From positions 9,103,994-9,167,993 of the forward strand of contig NC_064047.1 of assembly GCF_932526225.1 (NCBI RefSeq): a stretch of DNA of 64,000 nt, read 5' to 3'. This document shows, piece by piece, positions 1 to 13,500 of the stretch (positions are counted from its first letter, which is position 1; each line of letters starts with the position of its first letter). The translations under genes were made by a program, and so were the position numbers. Origin of the DNA: Nematostella vectensis. Lineage: Eukaryota > Cnidaria > Anthozoa > Actiniaria > Edwardsiidae. The notes beneath the pieces were generated by a model. The model was not told where the DNA came from. It ran no database searches and worked only from the letters and a program-made list of their open reading frames with translations.

Positions 1-1407
1 GTGTCCGCGGAAAAAAAAATATTGTCGCGCCGCAATTTTCACTACATGTACAAACTATATATCAAATAAAAGATAAAAGATTGAATTATATCCTGCAAGT
101 TTAACTTTTGCGATAGCTAATTCCGTGTTTAAGTTTTGGGGCCTCAAACTCAAAAGTACGGAGTTTACTCTAGAGCGTAATGTACCTTCGCGTTATTGCG
201 CTTGCACTTCCACGTAATTGCATCTCCATGACAGATATATGATCTACCAAAGTGTGTGAGGACTTTTTGTTATTTGACAATGTCAACAAAATGTCACGAA
301 TCAAAGCTGGAACTCTCATTTCTGGCAAAACTTGGAAAGGAAAAGTGGTATGAAAGCGATCTTCAGTCAAAAATCGAAAATTCCTCACACACTTTATGAC
401 ATGGCATAATTATCCCGAAAATTTGAAGGCGATATCTGAAAACCCGTCGCGGGGTTAGGCCCGACAAGCTAAAGTCCTCGCCTCGAAATAATACGCTAGA
501 AAAGTCAAAGGTTTGGCGTGAATTCACGGTCATCAGGGAAACAGCAAACAGCCGTCTTAGAATGCGACTTCTTAATTTTTTTTTTTTTTTGCAAAAATAA
601 AGTTTTATTTAGAACTATTGATACAGGTTTTTGCAAAAGCCACAAAAACAAACAGTGGTGTCAAATTTACCTTTACCAAGACCTTAAACTAGGGGAAATG
701 AGACAAGCCTAAAAAATAGTTGACTTTTTTTGAAAAAAAAAAAAAAAAACAAGGGTCGGGTTATTATTGACCTGCAAGAAAACCTTGGAGAATTGGTGGT
801 TGATAGCACAAATTTGAAAAGCTCATTAGATCAATACCATACACAATCAAAATTAACATTTAGACAAAGCGGGGCTGCTCCATGCACGGACTCAATTCCC
901 AAAGGAGGAGTTGAATTGCAAAATTATACTTTGCTGGTGGAATAATTTTCCAAAATTGCACATAAAAATTTGACTGAACATATTGTTGAATTTCGAGGCT
1001 TACGATACAAATTTTGCCTCATGAAAACTGAATCAATGTATTGTTAATATTCAATCGTTCTAGTTATCAAATCTGTGGCGAAGAAGTGGTGTTTTTTGCT
1101 CATTTCTACCCAAGGTTTATGCCGGTCCTTCATTAGTATTCTATAGTTATTGACCTTATTCATAATTCATGAGTTCATATTAAACTCCACTTTTTCCCTG
1201 CTGATACATCAAGTAAATTATTCATAGGTATTTGAGTGGAATAAAGGACAGTAGCGGATCTAGGGGGAGAGTTTAGGGGTCCCCCCCCCCCTTTGGGCTT
1301 CCAGAGAGCCATATGTAACAAAAAAATTACCCCCGAAAAGCTAGCGAAAAGCTAGATCTTCCTCTGAAGGGCTTGCAAAAACAATGGAAAAGGTGTCAAT
1401 CATGTAA
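1..1407. other. Intergenic, no gene recognised
   Basis: Only short chance reading frames, A/T homopolymers (around 570 and 735) and a C run near 1280 are seen. No domain, splice-consistent exon or RNA gene could be supported. Confidence 0.5.
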
Positions 1408-1409
1408 CA

Positions 1410-1453
<44 letters not shown>
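1408..1453. repeat. (TA)n microsatellite
   Basis: Near-perfect TA dinucleotide run that directly abuts the 5' side of the hammerhead motif. Confidence 0.95.
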
Positions 1454-1456
<3 letters not shown>

Positions 1457-1503
1457 CCCCTGATGAGTGGGCAACCACGAAACAGACCTGTAGGGAAACC
1501 TAT
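1451..1503 (+). ncRNA. Hammerhead ribozyme motif (type I)
   Basis: All core elements are present in order. CTGATGA lies at 1460-1466. Stem II is GTGG (1467-1470) with CCAC (1475-1478), closed by a GCAA tetraloop. GAAA follows at 1479-1482. Stem III is CAG (1483-1485) with CTG (1488-1490) and a 2-nt loop. The cleavage triplet is GTA, so cutting would fall after 1492. Stem I pairs CCC (1457-1459) with GGG (1493-1495), and ATA (1451-1453) can pair with TAT (1501-1503) beyond an internal loop. Hammerheads of this kind are known in Penelope-like elements and animal retrozymes. The sequence around it, between two TA tracts, is too short to name the host element. Activity is inferred from the fold only. 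Confidence 0.8.
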
Positions 1504-1586
1504 GTAGTTTGTATTTTTCTCAAACCAACACTATACACCGCTCTACTTTCGAGTATTGAGCACTTTCTATGAAAACCTTCAACCAT

Positions 1587-1750
<164 letters not shown>

Positions 1751-3321
1751 TATTCGTTAGCCTACCAGAGGCATCTTTTATTCGGCGAGAAAATCAAATA
1801 GACTGTGTGAAAACAGATGATGATTCTGATTTGGATTCAGATGGAGTATTAAATTTAACCGAACTTTGACAACACTTGACAACAAATATGACAGAAAACC
1901 TTTTTTGGACTTTTTTATTTAGTTTTAATAAGATGTCTCAAGATATTGTTGACAAGTGAAATTTTCAAAATCTTTAGGTTGACCCTTACTATAGCGAGAC
2001 CAAAATAACACGCAAAACATGAGAAATCGGCCCGCAAGCGCACGCGCTCAAGAAAATCATATAGTTACGTTTTCTTGCTTTTTCATTGCGTACAAGAAAA
2101 AGCGTTCGGTGGTGATAACCAACCTTATTTAGCTAGCCTGATACTCTTTTTATTGCTCGTGGCAATAAACACATTCGTTGCCATGCTGTTCAAAAGCATA
2201 AAAAGCTGTTATATTTTGTTTCCTTTAGTTCTCTGCTGGTTTCTGATTGATATTTTTTTTTGAATAAAATATTTTAACAATCAAATTTAAAAAAAGTTTT
2301 TTTCCCTTATATCTATACTATTTTTGTTATTTTCTAACGGGGTCAAATCGAAAGCCGGTGCCTTTGAACTACCATTCTAATCTTTAATGAAAATGATAAA
2401 AATATCCTCTATCTGGTAATGAAGAATATAGAATTATAATCATATGCCCAATAACAATAGTTACCAAATAAGAATTTGTTCCTGGTCGTTGCCGCCGTAT
2501 AAACCCAGAGCTTTTAAAAACTATCGTGGCATCGTGAGCGAACAGCTCTTTATTGACAAAGCTGCATGCATATTTTCCAGGTTTTTCATCGTGTATGAAT
2601 TTTTTTTTTGTTGTTGTTCCTTTACCCCCCCCCCCCCTTCACTTTTCCAGTGATCATTGCCTTACCACAGGTAGCCCAAGGGTACTTTCTGTAGTTCTAT
2701 TAATGTATTGGGAATATTAATGTTTATGAAAAAAAGAGAGGTTTTACATAGTTTTAGATAGTAACACCCCACTAATGTATTTATTTGCGGTATTCACAAG
2801 ATTGTTTTTTTTATTTTGTTATCTTTACGTAATCTTGATCATGAATCATTATTTCTTCGCTTAGCGTTGCGTCTTTCACTTGGGGACGAGGTCGTAACAA
2901 TCGGCCAAGCTAGGGACCCGATTTAGGGGGGTGGGGTATTACCCGCCGCCACCCACCTTTTTTTTTTTTTTTTGGGGGGGGGGGGGGGGGTATGCCAGCC
3001 CGCCGGTAACCTTACGACCCGATGATGGCGGGAAGGAAGGGGGGGGGGGGGGGGGGGGTTATGACAACCTATGACGCCTTCCAGCATTCCAGCAAACTAA
3101 CGAGTTCTACTTTGTACCAGGGTTCATTTCAACCAAGTAGTTGATTAGTTAGAATGTCTTTATGTTTAATCAATTTGTAATTTGTATTTTTTTTCATATT
3201 ACATTGTAATTGTAGTTCTTCAAACCGCCTGTTAATAAACGATCTTCTGGCTGGCTCTCCTCCTCGTTGTCATCTCGTTATTTAGAAATGTTTTCTATTC
3301 GGTTGAACGCAGCGAATGGAC
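1751..3321. other. Intergenic, no gene recognised
   Basis: AT-rich sequence with C and G runs near 2630, 2970 and 3040. At 2667 there is a solitary CACAGGTAGCCCA, the terminus of the inverted-repeat family found at 29146-30065 and 54431-54667. No coding evidence. Confidence 0.45.
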
Positions 3322-3470
3322 TACTCTCGATCCCTCAAAGCGCGCGATTCCAAAAATCCATTTAGAAAACTTATTTTCTGTAAATCCAACACTCGATTTA
3401 GAGTATATTGCTTTTTTTTTTCACGGGAATACGATAATCAAATGCTAGATCATTAGGCCACGTTTTATTG
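3322..3470 (+). repeat. Dispersed repeat, copy 1
   Basis: Begins ACTCTCGATCCCT and is alignable, with many substitutions, to 7640-7800 in the same orientation. The two copies lie on either side of the LINE. The family is not recognised. Confidence 0.6.
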
Positions 3471-3619
3471 TAACCTGCTTAGCGTTACGGTTATGATGAG
3501 TTTCATCTACATCTACATCTACATTGTTAATCCACAAAGGGGTTACCATCACTGTGGATATGAATTAATTGTATAAATAAATAAATACATTAATTAATTA
3601 ATTAACTAAAAAAAAAAAT

Positions 3620-3652
<33 letters not shown>

Positions 3653-3840
3653 ATAAAAAAAATAAAATAAAATAATAATAGAAATAATAATAATAATAAT
3701 AAATAAATAATAATACAAATAATAATAAGGCAGAATAAAAATAATAATAAGGCAGAATAAAAAAAAGATTAAATAAAGTAAAAAGATAAAAATCGTTTAA
3801 ACAGCATTATTGGTATTAATATAATTTTATTGATTTAATT

Positions 3841-5195
3841 TTATTTTATTCGTTCTCTAAAAATATCTGCACTAGTGGAATCCAGGGTAAGGCGGGGCAG
3901 CTTGTTCCATTCTTTTATTGTCCTAAAGAAAAACGAGTTCTTATAAGCTTCTGTTCTTGGACATAACTCGATTAATTTATCTGGATGAGAGTTGCGTAAT
4001 TGGCGGGTGCGTCTATCAATATTGTCTGGTATCTCAAGTGCTGATTTTTTGTTGACAGCCTTGTAAAATAATGTAAGCCTGGCATCCTGGCGCCTTTTAG
4101 AGAGAGGGGGCCACTCCAAATTGTTTAGGATGTTTGTGACTGTGCCAGGAGTCCTATCCCTGCAATTTTTAACAAAACGACCCTCTCTCCTTTGAACCTT
4201 CTCAATCTGTTTGACGTGTTTCTTTAACCATGAATCCCAGGCAGAGCTGGCATACTCTAAGTGTGGAAGAACGAGCGATTTATAAGCAGCTTCCTTAATG
4301 TTCTCTGGGCAATTGCTTAGGTTGCGCCTAAGAAAACCTAAGGTCTGGTTGGCTTTGGACACTTTGTTGTTTATATGCCAGCTCCAGTCAAGTGTGTTCG
4401 AGAGCTCGACGCCTAGGTATGGATGGTGTTCAACTGGTTTAAGGATGTGGTTTATCAATGTGTTGTTAAATACTATAGGTTTCCTATTTCTCGTGACTCT
4501 CATGACAAAACATTTTGTTGGGTTGAAGGACATGAGCCATTTCTCTGCCCATTTCTCGATGGAGGTAAGATCAGACTGGAGCTGATGTGCATCAGAAGTT
4601 GCCTCGATGACACTGTATAAAAGAGTATCATCAGCAAACAATCTTATGGTAGAAGATTTACAATCATTGCCGATGTCATTTATGTAGGGTAAAAACATCA
4701 GTGGGCCGAGAACGGCCCCCTGGGGCACACCAGATGACACACTTATAGGGGCAGATGAGACTCCATCAACAAGAACGGATTGTTCCCTATGTGTTAACCA
4801 GGTTGTAAGCCAGGTCTTTAGGAGACCCCGAATTCCATAAAAATCCAGCTTGGAAATAAGCCGCTGGTGGGGAACAATATCAAAGGCTTTAGTAAAATCC
4901 ATGATGATCAGATCAGTTTGTCTGCCGAGATCTAGAGCTTTCCCCACTTCCTCTAGGGTGGTTATTAATTGCGTTTCACAGGAAAAGAACCTGCGAAAAC
5001 CATGTTGGAACTTGACGAGGATATTATGGGTATCAAGATGATTCATTATGTCATGGAAAATAATGTGCTCAAGTATTTTACAAGGTACAGCAGTCAGTGA
5101 AATAGGACGGTAGTTGGAAGGGATATTCTTATTTCCCTTTTTGAACACTGGGGTAACATTTTCACTGAGCCAGTCATTCGGGAGAGTACCGTCTC
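3841..5195 (-). pseudogene. LINE reverse transcriptase fragment
   Basis: An uninterrupted 435-residue frame with the usual fingers-palm order: NYRPISLT near the start, the LDLGRQTDLIIMDFTKAFD block, GVPQGAVLGPLMF, and the catalytic FADDTLLY. The C-terminal part (LPHLEYASSAWD and a basic tail) is typical of CR1/L2-type elements. The reading frame continues upstream only after a frameshift near 5190. Beyond it, residues of the palm (PKKANGPDLIPCKIL) are found in a different frame up to 5759. The protein copies element RNA into DNA at the insertion site in intact relatives. Here the frame breaks make it a fossil. Confidence 0.88.
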
Positions 5196-5849
5196 TAAAG
5201 ATTGTGTGAACAAGAACGTCAGAGCTGGGGCGATTTCATGGGCAGCTTCTTGTAAAATTTTACAGGGGATTAAATCAGGGCCATTAGCTTTCTTCGGGTT
5301 AACATTTTGAAGTAGTTTGATAACACCGTCTATAGATATTAAAGTAGACGGTATAGTCGAATAAGGACTTGGTCCAAGTGTAGGTATAGAACTATTATTT
5401 TCATGAGTAAAAACGGACTGGAACTGTGAACTCAGAGCACGTGCCTTACCAAGACTGTCACTGACTAATTCACCCTTATCATCGCGTAGGGGAGCAACAC
5501 CAACATCATGGGTCTTTTTGGACTTGATGTACGTCCAGAACCGTTTGGTTATGGTATGGTTCACTGTTTCACTTCCCTCTGGGACTGTTAAGAGCAGGGA
5601 CACATACTCGCTGTGTGCCTTAGCGAGATTTTGTTTTACGAGTTTACGCAAGTCTTTAATTTTTTTCCAGGCAGCATGGTTGTTACAGTGTTTGGCATGG
5701 TTATATAGACGTTGCTTTTTTCGGATTAACCTTTTAATGGAACTAGTGATCCATGGCAAGTTCCATCTACCACTGATGTTTTTTTTGTGGGATATGTTTT
5801 TTCATGATCTCAGTGATTGTGGTTTTAAAGAAATCATAGTTTTCATTGA

Positions 5850-6626
5850 TCAATTTATGATAGGCCTCATTGTTGAAGTAATTATCAAGATGTTTTTAAG
5901 GTCAGTTTTCACTGCCCCCATGTTACCTTTCTTAAATACAAATACTTTACGAGGCTTTTTCTTGTTGAAAGAGGGCTTCAAGTTTAGATCAAATAGCACC
6001 AGATCATGATCACTCATGCCGGGCTCAACCACTAGGTCTAATACCATCTCTGGGCAAGTGGTGAGAACAAGATCGAGGGTGTTCCCCTCTCTAGTTGGCT
6101 CCATAACATGTTGAGTCAGTGAGTGGTCGTTCACAATGTCCAAAAACTTGTGGTTTACTTCAAGCCCATAAGTAGGATTAGGTCTTACAGCGTAGTTATC
6201 ATCTTCCCATGATATACTAGGCAGGTTCAGGTCACCGGTAATGAGGATGTTTGGAATTGGATTTTTAACCAGCTTGCATACTGCACCATCGAGAGCTACA
6301 AGGGGGTCAACATTTGAGTCTGGGGTCCTATAGACTGAGCCAACAAAAAGTGATTTGCTTCCTGCAATATTTATCTTTGACCAGATGCCTTCATAATTAC
6401 CATCCATTTGCTCCTCGTGAGTCACCACAAGATGGTTGGAGAAAGCAGACAACATCCCTCCATCAAATTCGTTTCTATCCTTACGAAAAATGGTGTAACC
6501 TTTCTCCAGAATTTCAGCCGAAAAGACAGTGTCATTAATGTGGGTCTCATTTACATTAACAATATCAGGTTTGTAGATGTCAATCAGGCTTTGAAATTCA
6601 AGGTGTTTATCTTTACCCTTTAAGCT
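5850..6626 (-). pseudogene. LINE endonuclease fragment
   Basis: Encodes the apurinic-type endonuclease of the same LINE. Visible motifs in order are PDIVNVNETHI, GSVYRTPDS, ITGDLNLPSISW, LDLVLTTCPE and the catalytic SDHDLV. The frame is open from about 6626 (SLKGKDKHLEFQS) to 5850 without a usable initiator. It then loses register before the reverse transcriptase part. Intact relatives nick chromosomal DNA to prime reverse transcription. Confidence 0.85.
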
Positions 6627-7639
6627 TCAAGCAATCTTCTATCCGGGAATACGCAAACTTGTTCGCTCGGGCATTTATAAAAAAATACAAACGAGTTCGC
6701 GTATTCTTGGATAGAAATTTGCTCTGAAACTCAACATAACCGCCAGCTACGCAGGCTAATTTTATTAATTAACTCGTTTTTGTTATGGTTATGGGGAGGT
6801 TCATGTTGATCAACGGCGCTTTTTAAACGAGATACAGCGAACTTTGAAATAAGCGCCTTCCCCGTAGAGCATTTTGCCTGAAACATGGAAAATTATATAA
6901 CCCCCCTTCCCCCCCCCAATCCCCTATTGTGCTCATACGAGAAATTATACAATATATCAATTTAAAGTTGCACCAGTTTCGAGATTTCTCGCACAACTTG
7001 TGTGAATAAATTATAAATAACAACTGAGATGCTTCAGAGCGAGACTGTAACAGCATCCACTCCGAATAAAAGAGGAAAGATTGTTTTAAACGGAAAAAAA
7101 GGAATATGTGTCCGTTGGTGACCTTGGTTAAAATTCGTAATATGGAGGTTTCACTATAAACCTTTTATCTTCCGTTTATTATCATTATTTCACCATAGCA
7201 CCGTATTTTATTACCTGCAAAATTGGGTCCGGCGACGTCTACGACAAGTTTCTAAGAAATATGTTGCCTTAGACATAACAGAGCACCGGTTGGTTGAGCA
7301 CTGGAGAAAAAAGGTATCTTCAGATTTCCTGTGCGCTCATTTCAGCGCTACCCTGGTACTAATGATGACGTATAATCTGCGCCCACTGTGCCAACCGCTG
7401 TCGGTCGCGGACTCACATTTCTCGGCCATCGAGGAGGACGGAATTTACATACTGAAGGTGTTACCGTATTGACCGTGCCTAAAACACTCCAAAATTGCAG
7501 CGAACAACGTTATAAGGTAAGCATTATCACGTATAAGGCAATTTTAATGCGTTCTATGCACATCAAATCCTACCTGGAGCTTTCATGTATTTGTAATTCG
7601 TAGAAAAGTGGACTGGCCGTAGTTACATGAAAAGTACTC

Positions 7640-7800
7640 TACTCTCGATCCCTTGAAAGCGCGTGATTCCAAAAATGCCTTTGGAAAGTTATTTCTACAA
7701 ATCTAAAATCGATTAAGATCTTAGATTAGACAGATAAAATATATTGTTGTTTTTCAGGGAATATAGTAATCGAATGCTTGATTATTAGACGGACTTTATT
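7640..7800 (+). repeat. Dispersed repeat, copy 2
   Basis: Diverged copy of the block at 3322-3470, sharing ACTCTCGATCCCT, AAAGCGCG(T/C)GATTCCAAAAAT and the GGGAATA(C/T)(G/A) segment. Confidence 0.6.
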
Positions 7801-9914
7801 GATTTCCATGCACCCTAACAAGTCACGTACTAAGCATTTTGGATGAACCCCGCCATCTTGGAAACGAAAATTTATTCTGGGCTAGCCCGGTGACTCCTAT
7901 ATGACTCATGCCTCCGTTTTAAAGTATTACCTTAAAAGGTTAATACTGATGCTAAAAGGAGTTTGCTGTTTTCGCATTCTAAGAACGTTCACAATTTTGA
8001 CCACGTCACATGTATAAATTTCTAATCTTAGCTTATGTGCTTTATTACAGCATCACCGTATGAATGAGCTTATATCGCGCCTTGATAACTTCCTTTCTTA
8101 TATTGTGCTCGTACAAATTGCTGGCGTTTGAGCGAATGCTGTGTCAAAATTTTGATTTTTTTACAGCGCGTTCGATTTCGTTGAATTTCATGGAACTATA
8201 GAGAGTTCTAAAACAGGAAGCTCTGGAATCTTGTTATATTTCCTGTTTGTTTATATGTGTCAAGAAATTCCTGTCTCTTTGCATGTACTTTAAAAAGCCA
8301 GTCATTGATCTTGTGACCTTCATTAATTTGTGTGCTTTTTTAGGCATTTGATTTATTATTTTAAATTTATTTATTATAAACCTCTCTTTAGGAAAGGACA
8401 TGTTACTAAAATGCATCCCTCCTTTTGTAATTAGTAAACTAACCAATTAAGTAAACCAAAAAAAAAAAAACAAGTCAACCTACAAAACAACCTACAATAA
8501 GGAGTAGAATCACTATTTTATTCTTGGAAATCTCTTGGAAAACAAAAACCTTCATAATGTGCTTATAATTTGCACCTTTTCCCAGAAGTGTGTTGTGGCT
8601 TTTATCAGAATACGAGGAAGTCATTCATAACATCAGGTTTTTCCTGTTCCTGCTGCAGTATTTCCTGGTTGTGAAGCTCACTTTTCCACACTACAGTAAA
8701 CACCTCATATAAGAACCTAGAGATAAAGAACCTATGGCATTTTAAGCACCCTTTTTATGAAAACCATATCACCCTGGTGGGTAAGAATGGGCCATCACAT
8801 ACTGTAGTTTAATACAACAAAGTTAGCGAGGAATCTGGCAAGTGGATTTTATTTTAAAGTCTATATGAAAAATAACCAATAAAAAACCTAATCCTAACCT
8901 AAAAAATCTGATTTGTCAAAAGGTACACACATTTATTGTGTACTATTAGCCTGATCTAGAAAAATGTTGGTTTTTATATGCAGATGTTTACCATAGTACA
9001 AGGTTACATTATTCTAGCATAAAAACTCTTTGTTATTTGTTGAGAATTTACCTGTAAATTGCAAGGATTTTGTCCTTAAATCACCCCAAAATTTATACTG
9101 AAAGAAAATTATGGGAGTGGGGGTCATTTTAGTTTTATTTTTTGCTCTAAAATTTTTTTGAGAGATATTTATTTTATTTTATTTTATTTTATTGACTTCG
9201 CCACAAGTGGGAGGGTTACCTTAAAAGCATAGCCATTTACTGTGGGCCCTTTAAAAAGAAGACAGACAGTTTTGTAAGTATATGGATCTTCTGCGTCATA
9301 AAAATTTATGGCAGAAAAGTAATATTATATTATGGCAGATTTTCTGAAATTCCATGCACGATTACCATAATTGCTTGAATAAACACCTCACTCAAATAAG
9401 CGCCTTCCCAGAATAAGCACCTAACCTTAGGGACTGACATTACTAACTGCCACAGCATTTTAGCAATGAAAGACTGTTTTGTTATGCATTCTTTTTACTC
9501 CTGTATGCTTAAAAAAAAAGAACTAGATATAATTGTTTTGAAATAATCACCCCCTTCCCACCCTAAATATTGTAAGCGCCTTGACCTGTGTCTAAAAAAA
9601 TACTGTAAGTAGGCTAACTTGAAAACTAGAATGAAATGTCTTACCCCTCAATATGGAAGAACTAGAGAGGAATTGGTGTTCCATGTCACCAAATACTCCC
9701 CCAACTCGATTTCCTATTGTAGAGATAATTATTTCCTGAGGGGTGTTATAAATTTGACGTTGAAGATACAGTGGTTATCCAAATAATTGCTTTGGGGTTT
9801 CTACAGTTGATTTCACAAAACATAACTTATGAGTATAAGACTAGTATAGACAGGTTTTTGTCAGGGAACCAAAATGTTGGATGGTGGTTTCAAAGGAGAT
9901 ACCTGGTTACAGCT

Positions 9915-9916
<2 letters not shown>

Positions 9917-9963
<47 letters not shown>
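9917..9963. repeat. (TA)n microsatellite
   Basis: TA dinucleotide run; frames read through it are artefacts. Confidence 0.95.
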
Positions 9964-9967
<4 letters not shown>

Positions 9968-10575
9968 TTATAAAAATAAATAACAACTTATTTATCAAGC
10001 AATCAATGTATACATATTTAGGTACATGTAAAAAAAAACACCTCTGTTTGGAAAAGTGAATCAATTTGGTCCACTCAATTCTTTGGGACAGTCAAAAAAG
10101 AAAAATGCAGTCATACAGTGCAGTAGGTGCCCTTCTGGGATAATCTCTTTGTTAGCCTGTGTAGGCAGCAGTTATTTGAAGTTTTGGAGTAGATTTTTGT
10201 CTGCATGATAGCATAGCTCTGTACTGCAGAGAACAGCAAGTGTGTGACAGGGACATATTTCTATTCACTTCAAATGAATGCAGCAACATATTTTTTGCAA
10301 TCAGTTTTTGTGGGATAACAAAATCATGTTTACTACAGTGGGTATTAGAGGATTTGTAGGTTTAATTCTTGGTATTTTGGGGGGTTATAAAATTTTTAGC
10401 TTTGTCTGGTGTGTGTTCTATCATCTTCAGAATCTGCCATAGAAATTTATAAATTATTAGTACAACTGTATATTATCATGTTATGAAAATATGCCCTCCC
10501 TTATTTCCTAATGGTCCATGATTGTTTGTTTGATTGTTTGTTTGTTTAACCAGTATGTTTTATTGATTTTTAGGC

Positions 10576-13500
10576 ATGGACTTTTCCTGTCAGACATCAC
10601 AACCACAAAATTTGGGAAAGTTTGATAGTGGTGTACTTCCTGACCGTGATCATTCATACAACACTACGAACTGGGAGGGCCTGGATTCAAACAGCGTAAG
10701 AGTTTTTTTGTTTTGATGTATACCTGGTCAACATCTATTGTTTAAGTGACTTGGGCTATTTTTAAGGGCACTAGTGATGTATGTGTATGTTAGATTGAAA
10801 AATATCAATTTCTCCTTGTACTCATGTAGACTATTTATTAACCGAGCAAGCGAGGCTTTTTGAGATTAAAATGACAAGAAAAGAAATCATCTTTCTTTTT
10901 TGTGGGAATATCAATTAGTTCATCAAATTTGTAAAAGGCAGAAAACAAGAAACTCTCACACACTGCAACTAAAAAATTGCAAAGTGAAAACATTCAACAG
11001 TATAAGACGTAAGATATCAAACAGACCTTGGAGTGAAGAGATTATGTTTTGAGTAGCCCTTCAGACGTATAAAGAAGAATGACCCATGTGCCCAAACAAA
11101 TCGGTTATTTTTTTTCCTTTTTGCGCCTTTTGGAAGCTACAGGTTTATCCTAAATGTGAAGATGTCCCAAACAATAAGAAAGAAAGCTCAGATGTCAGTC
11201 TTCACAACATGAATGGATTGTTTGGTGTGAAAACTCCACTGTATGTATATATAAAACTTCTGAAGTTAATTGAAAAGGCCAATTACTTTGGCTGCTTAAT
11301 GATAATGAGACTCTTTTGGGTCTTTGCACCAATTTGTTTGTTTCTCTGATGTTAATAAGCTTTGTGTTTCTTGGCTATTGGTTGTGCTCGCCGGCTTGTC
11401 ATATTGTCAAAATTTTCATCTACAATCTGGGAGAAATCACACCCTCAGAGTGCTCATTGTCTGCCATTATCAACTTTTTTGGTTGATTTTGTTTTAGTGA
11501 AATTTGTGCAACCGGACAAATCATCACCAAAAAAGCTCACAAAATTTCTGTCTCTTCTGGGTAATAGAATTCGCTACTCAAATGTTGGTTATCTAAAAAG
11601 ATTGTGAGAAATTTCGCCCTCAGAGGTAATGTCAGGAATTTCATGACTACTAATTAGTCAATCACAGCACGCATACTATAATATCCATATAATAAAACAC
11701 AAAATAGAATCATTGTATTAGAAGGCTAATCATTATATTAGATGGCTAACAAGTCAAAACTCATTCAAATGTACTACCTATATTTTGGGGTCTCAACTGG
11801 CCCTGTTGAATACTCAGATAAATCTTACATATTTAAACTCAAATTTTTTTTAATCGACTGAGCAATGAATTGAATCACATATTTTACTCTTTGTTTGGTC
11901 AGCTCGTTTTCAAGTTTTTCTTTTTCTTAGACTGAGGCTGGTTGAGGTTGAGGAGTTTTTCAACGTAGATGACATTCTCCTGAACAATTATAAACACAAA
12001 AATGCTGGAATTTACAAGATCCATTGAGCGATCAGCACACATTCTCCTACCTAAATGCCTGGTGCACACTAGTGACAATAACGACATAACAAAATAGGTG
12101 CGGGCCCTTTTTTAAGCCCGACATAAAAGACATGGACATAATGACATGTAAAAACCATGTTTTTTCTCTTATGTCGTTATGCTCATGTGGTTATGTTGGG
12201 CTTATGTCAAAATGTCGGACCATTCACACTTGAATATATGAACATAAGGGTGCACGCGCCTATGTCATTATGTCGTTATGTCACTAGTGGGCACCAGGCA
12301 CAACAGAGCTTTCCTTCTGTTTGTTTACTTTTCCGTGTTGCGTCTCTGTGCTTTATGTTTTTAATTGTTTGTGTACACAAAGGACACATATAAACAAAAA
12401 CGTGAAAGAACAGAGGTGCATCACAGATAAGTGAACTGCTAGAAACAAACAGGAGAAAAACTCTGCTAGCAGAGTAAAATTCTCCTTTCAAGATTGTTTC
12501 CTTGCATAACAGCACCTTTTAATAGTGCTATGAAAGTGCATCTCTGACCAGTCAGACCTGCACTTGTTGTTTTTGTGCAGATTGCAGAGGTACATAAATA
12601 CGGATTAGTGTTTTTTTTTGGAAAAATTCATGAGAATTTCAAAAAAGCAAAATCCATCTTTCTATTACTTGCACTTTTTTATTCGCATCTTGGACATTAT
12701 CGCTTGCGTCAATGTTATACAGTAAACACCTGTGTAAAAAACCCTAGAATTTTTAAGATTAGGTTGATTCGGATTAGGTTCTTATAAATCAGGATAACGT
12801 TTGACAAATCCGGCTGTAAGGGTTCTTGATTTGGTTTTTATTTTTTTCATACACTAACCAATAACAGTCTCAAGTCAGAATGCTTGCTGATATTTTATAG
12901 GCCGGTGTTGTATTTGACTACGGTATACTATTTTAGGAAAAGTATCTTTTCTCTCTTGTTATCAACCATAAATCAGAATTTTGACCTTTCATCTTTCCCC
13001 ACCAGGCTGACTAGGTTTTTATAAAAGGGATGCTTGAAATGCCTAATTTCAGCCTGTAGGTTCTTAATCTCCAGTTTCTTATACGTTTTTTTTTATTGTA
13101 GTTCTCTTCATTCAGGGTGCAGGGAATTGCTTTTATACTGTTAAAGTGTTGAGATGGTCCTGTGCAGTGATTTTTCGATGATAAGAATATATGAATAATT
13201 ATTCCCAATCACCGAGTATTTTATTGACGTTTTGGCAATGTTGCCTTTACCAGAAAATTTTTAAAATTTGACTCAGTGACAGGGAGTAATTATACATATA
13301 TTCTCAGCTTTTAAACTGTTTGTTTTCCATCCATCGTGATTAAATAAGAAATTGTGCACACTTCTTGCTCACTATTTGAGCTATTTATATTATGTTATTT
13401 ATTTATTGTCTAGTATTTAAACAACTATTACTAGATATTAACACATATTTTTTGATTGCATGTAGTGTGACAGTAGCGACACCGCAACGGCAGCAAAGGT

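Larger units (their letters stand above)
3510..6630 (-). mobile_element. Decayed non-LTR retrotransposon, CR1/L2-type LINE
   Basis: Read on the minus strand, the element encodes an AP-type endonuclease (to about 6626) followed by a reverse transcriptase (to 3841), then an AT-rich 3' region containing AAAT and TAAATA repeats. The 3' limit may be the GATGTA hexamer repeats (minus strand) near 3512-3522. This is an inference from the simple-repeat tails seen in CR1-like elements. The 5' end is truncated just upstream of the endonuclease start near 6630, as is usual after incomplete reverse transcription. Frameshifts near 5190 and between 5760 and 5850 break the protein, so it is not autonomous. 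I found no convincing target duplication. Confidence 0.88.
6631..10573. other. Intergenic, no supported gene
   Basis: Mostly AT-rich sequence with a diverged dispersed repeat at 7640-7800 and a TA run at 9917-9963. A GTAAGC after AACGTTATAAG at 7516 could be the donor of an untranslated first exon of the downstream zinc finger gene, but nothing else supports this. Confidence 0.4.

Noticed and set aside
3841-5195. Active reverse transcriptase gene
   Set aside because: The catalytic domain is open for 435 residues, but the upstream palm segment and the endonuclease are in other frames and the 5' end is missing, so it is a dead copy.
7290-7603. Small coding exon upstream of the zinc finger gene
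   Set aside because: Short overlapping frames without domain or acceptor support; a GTAAGC donor alone is not enough.
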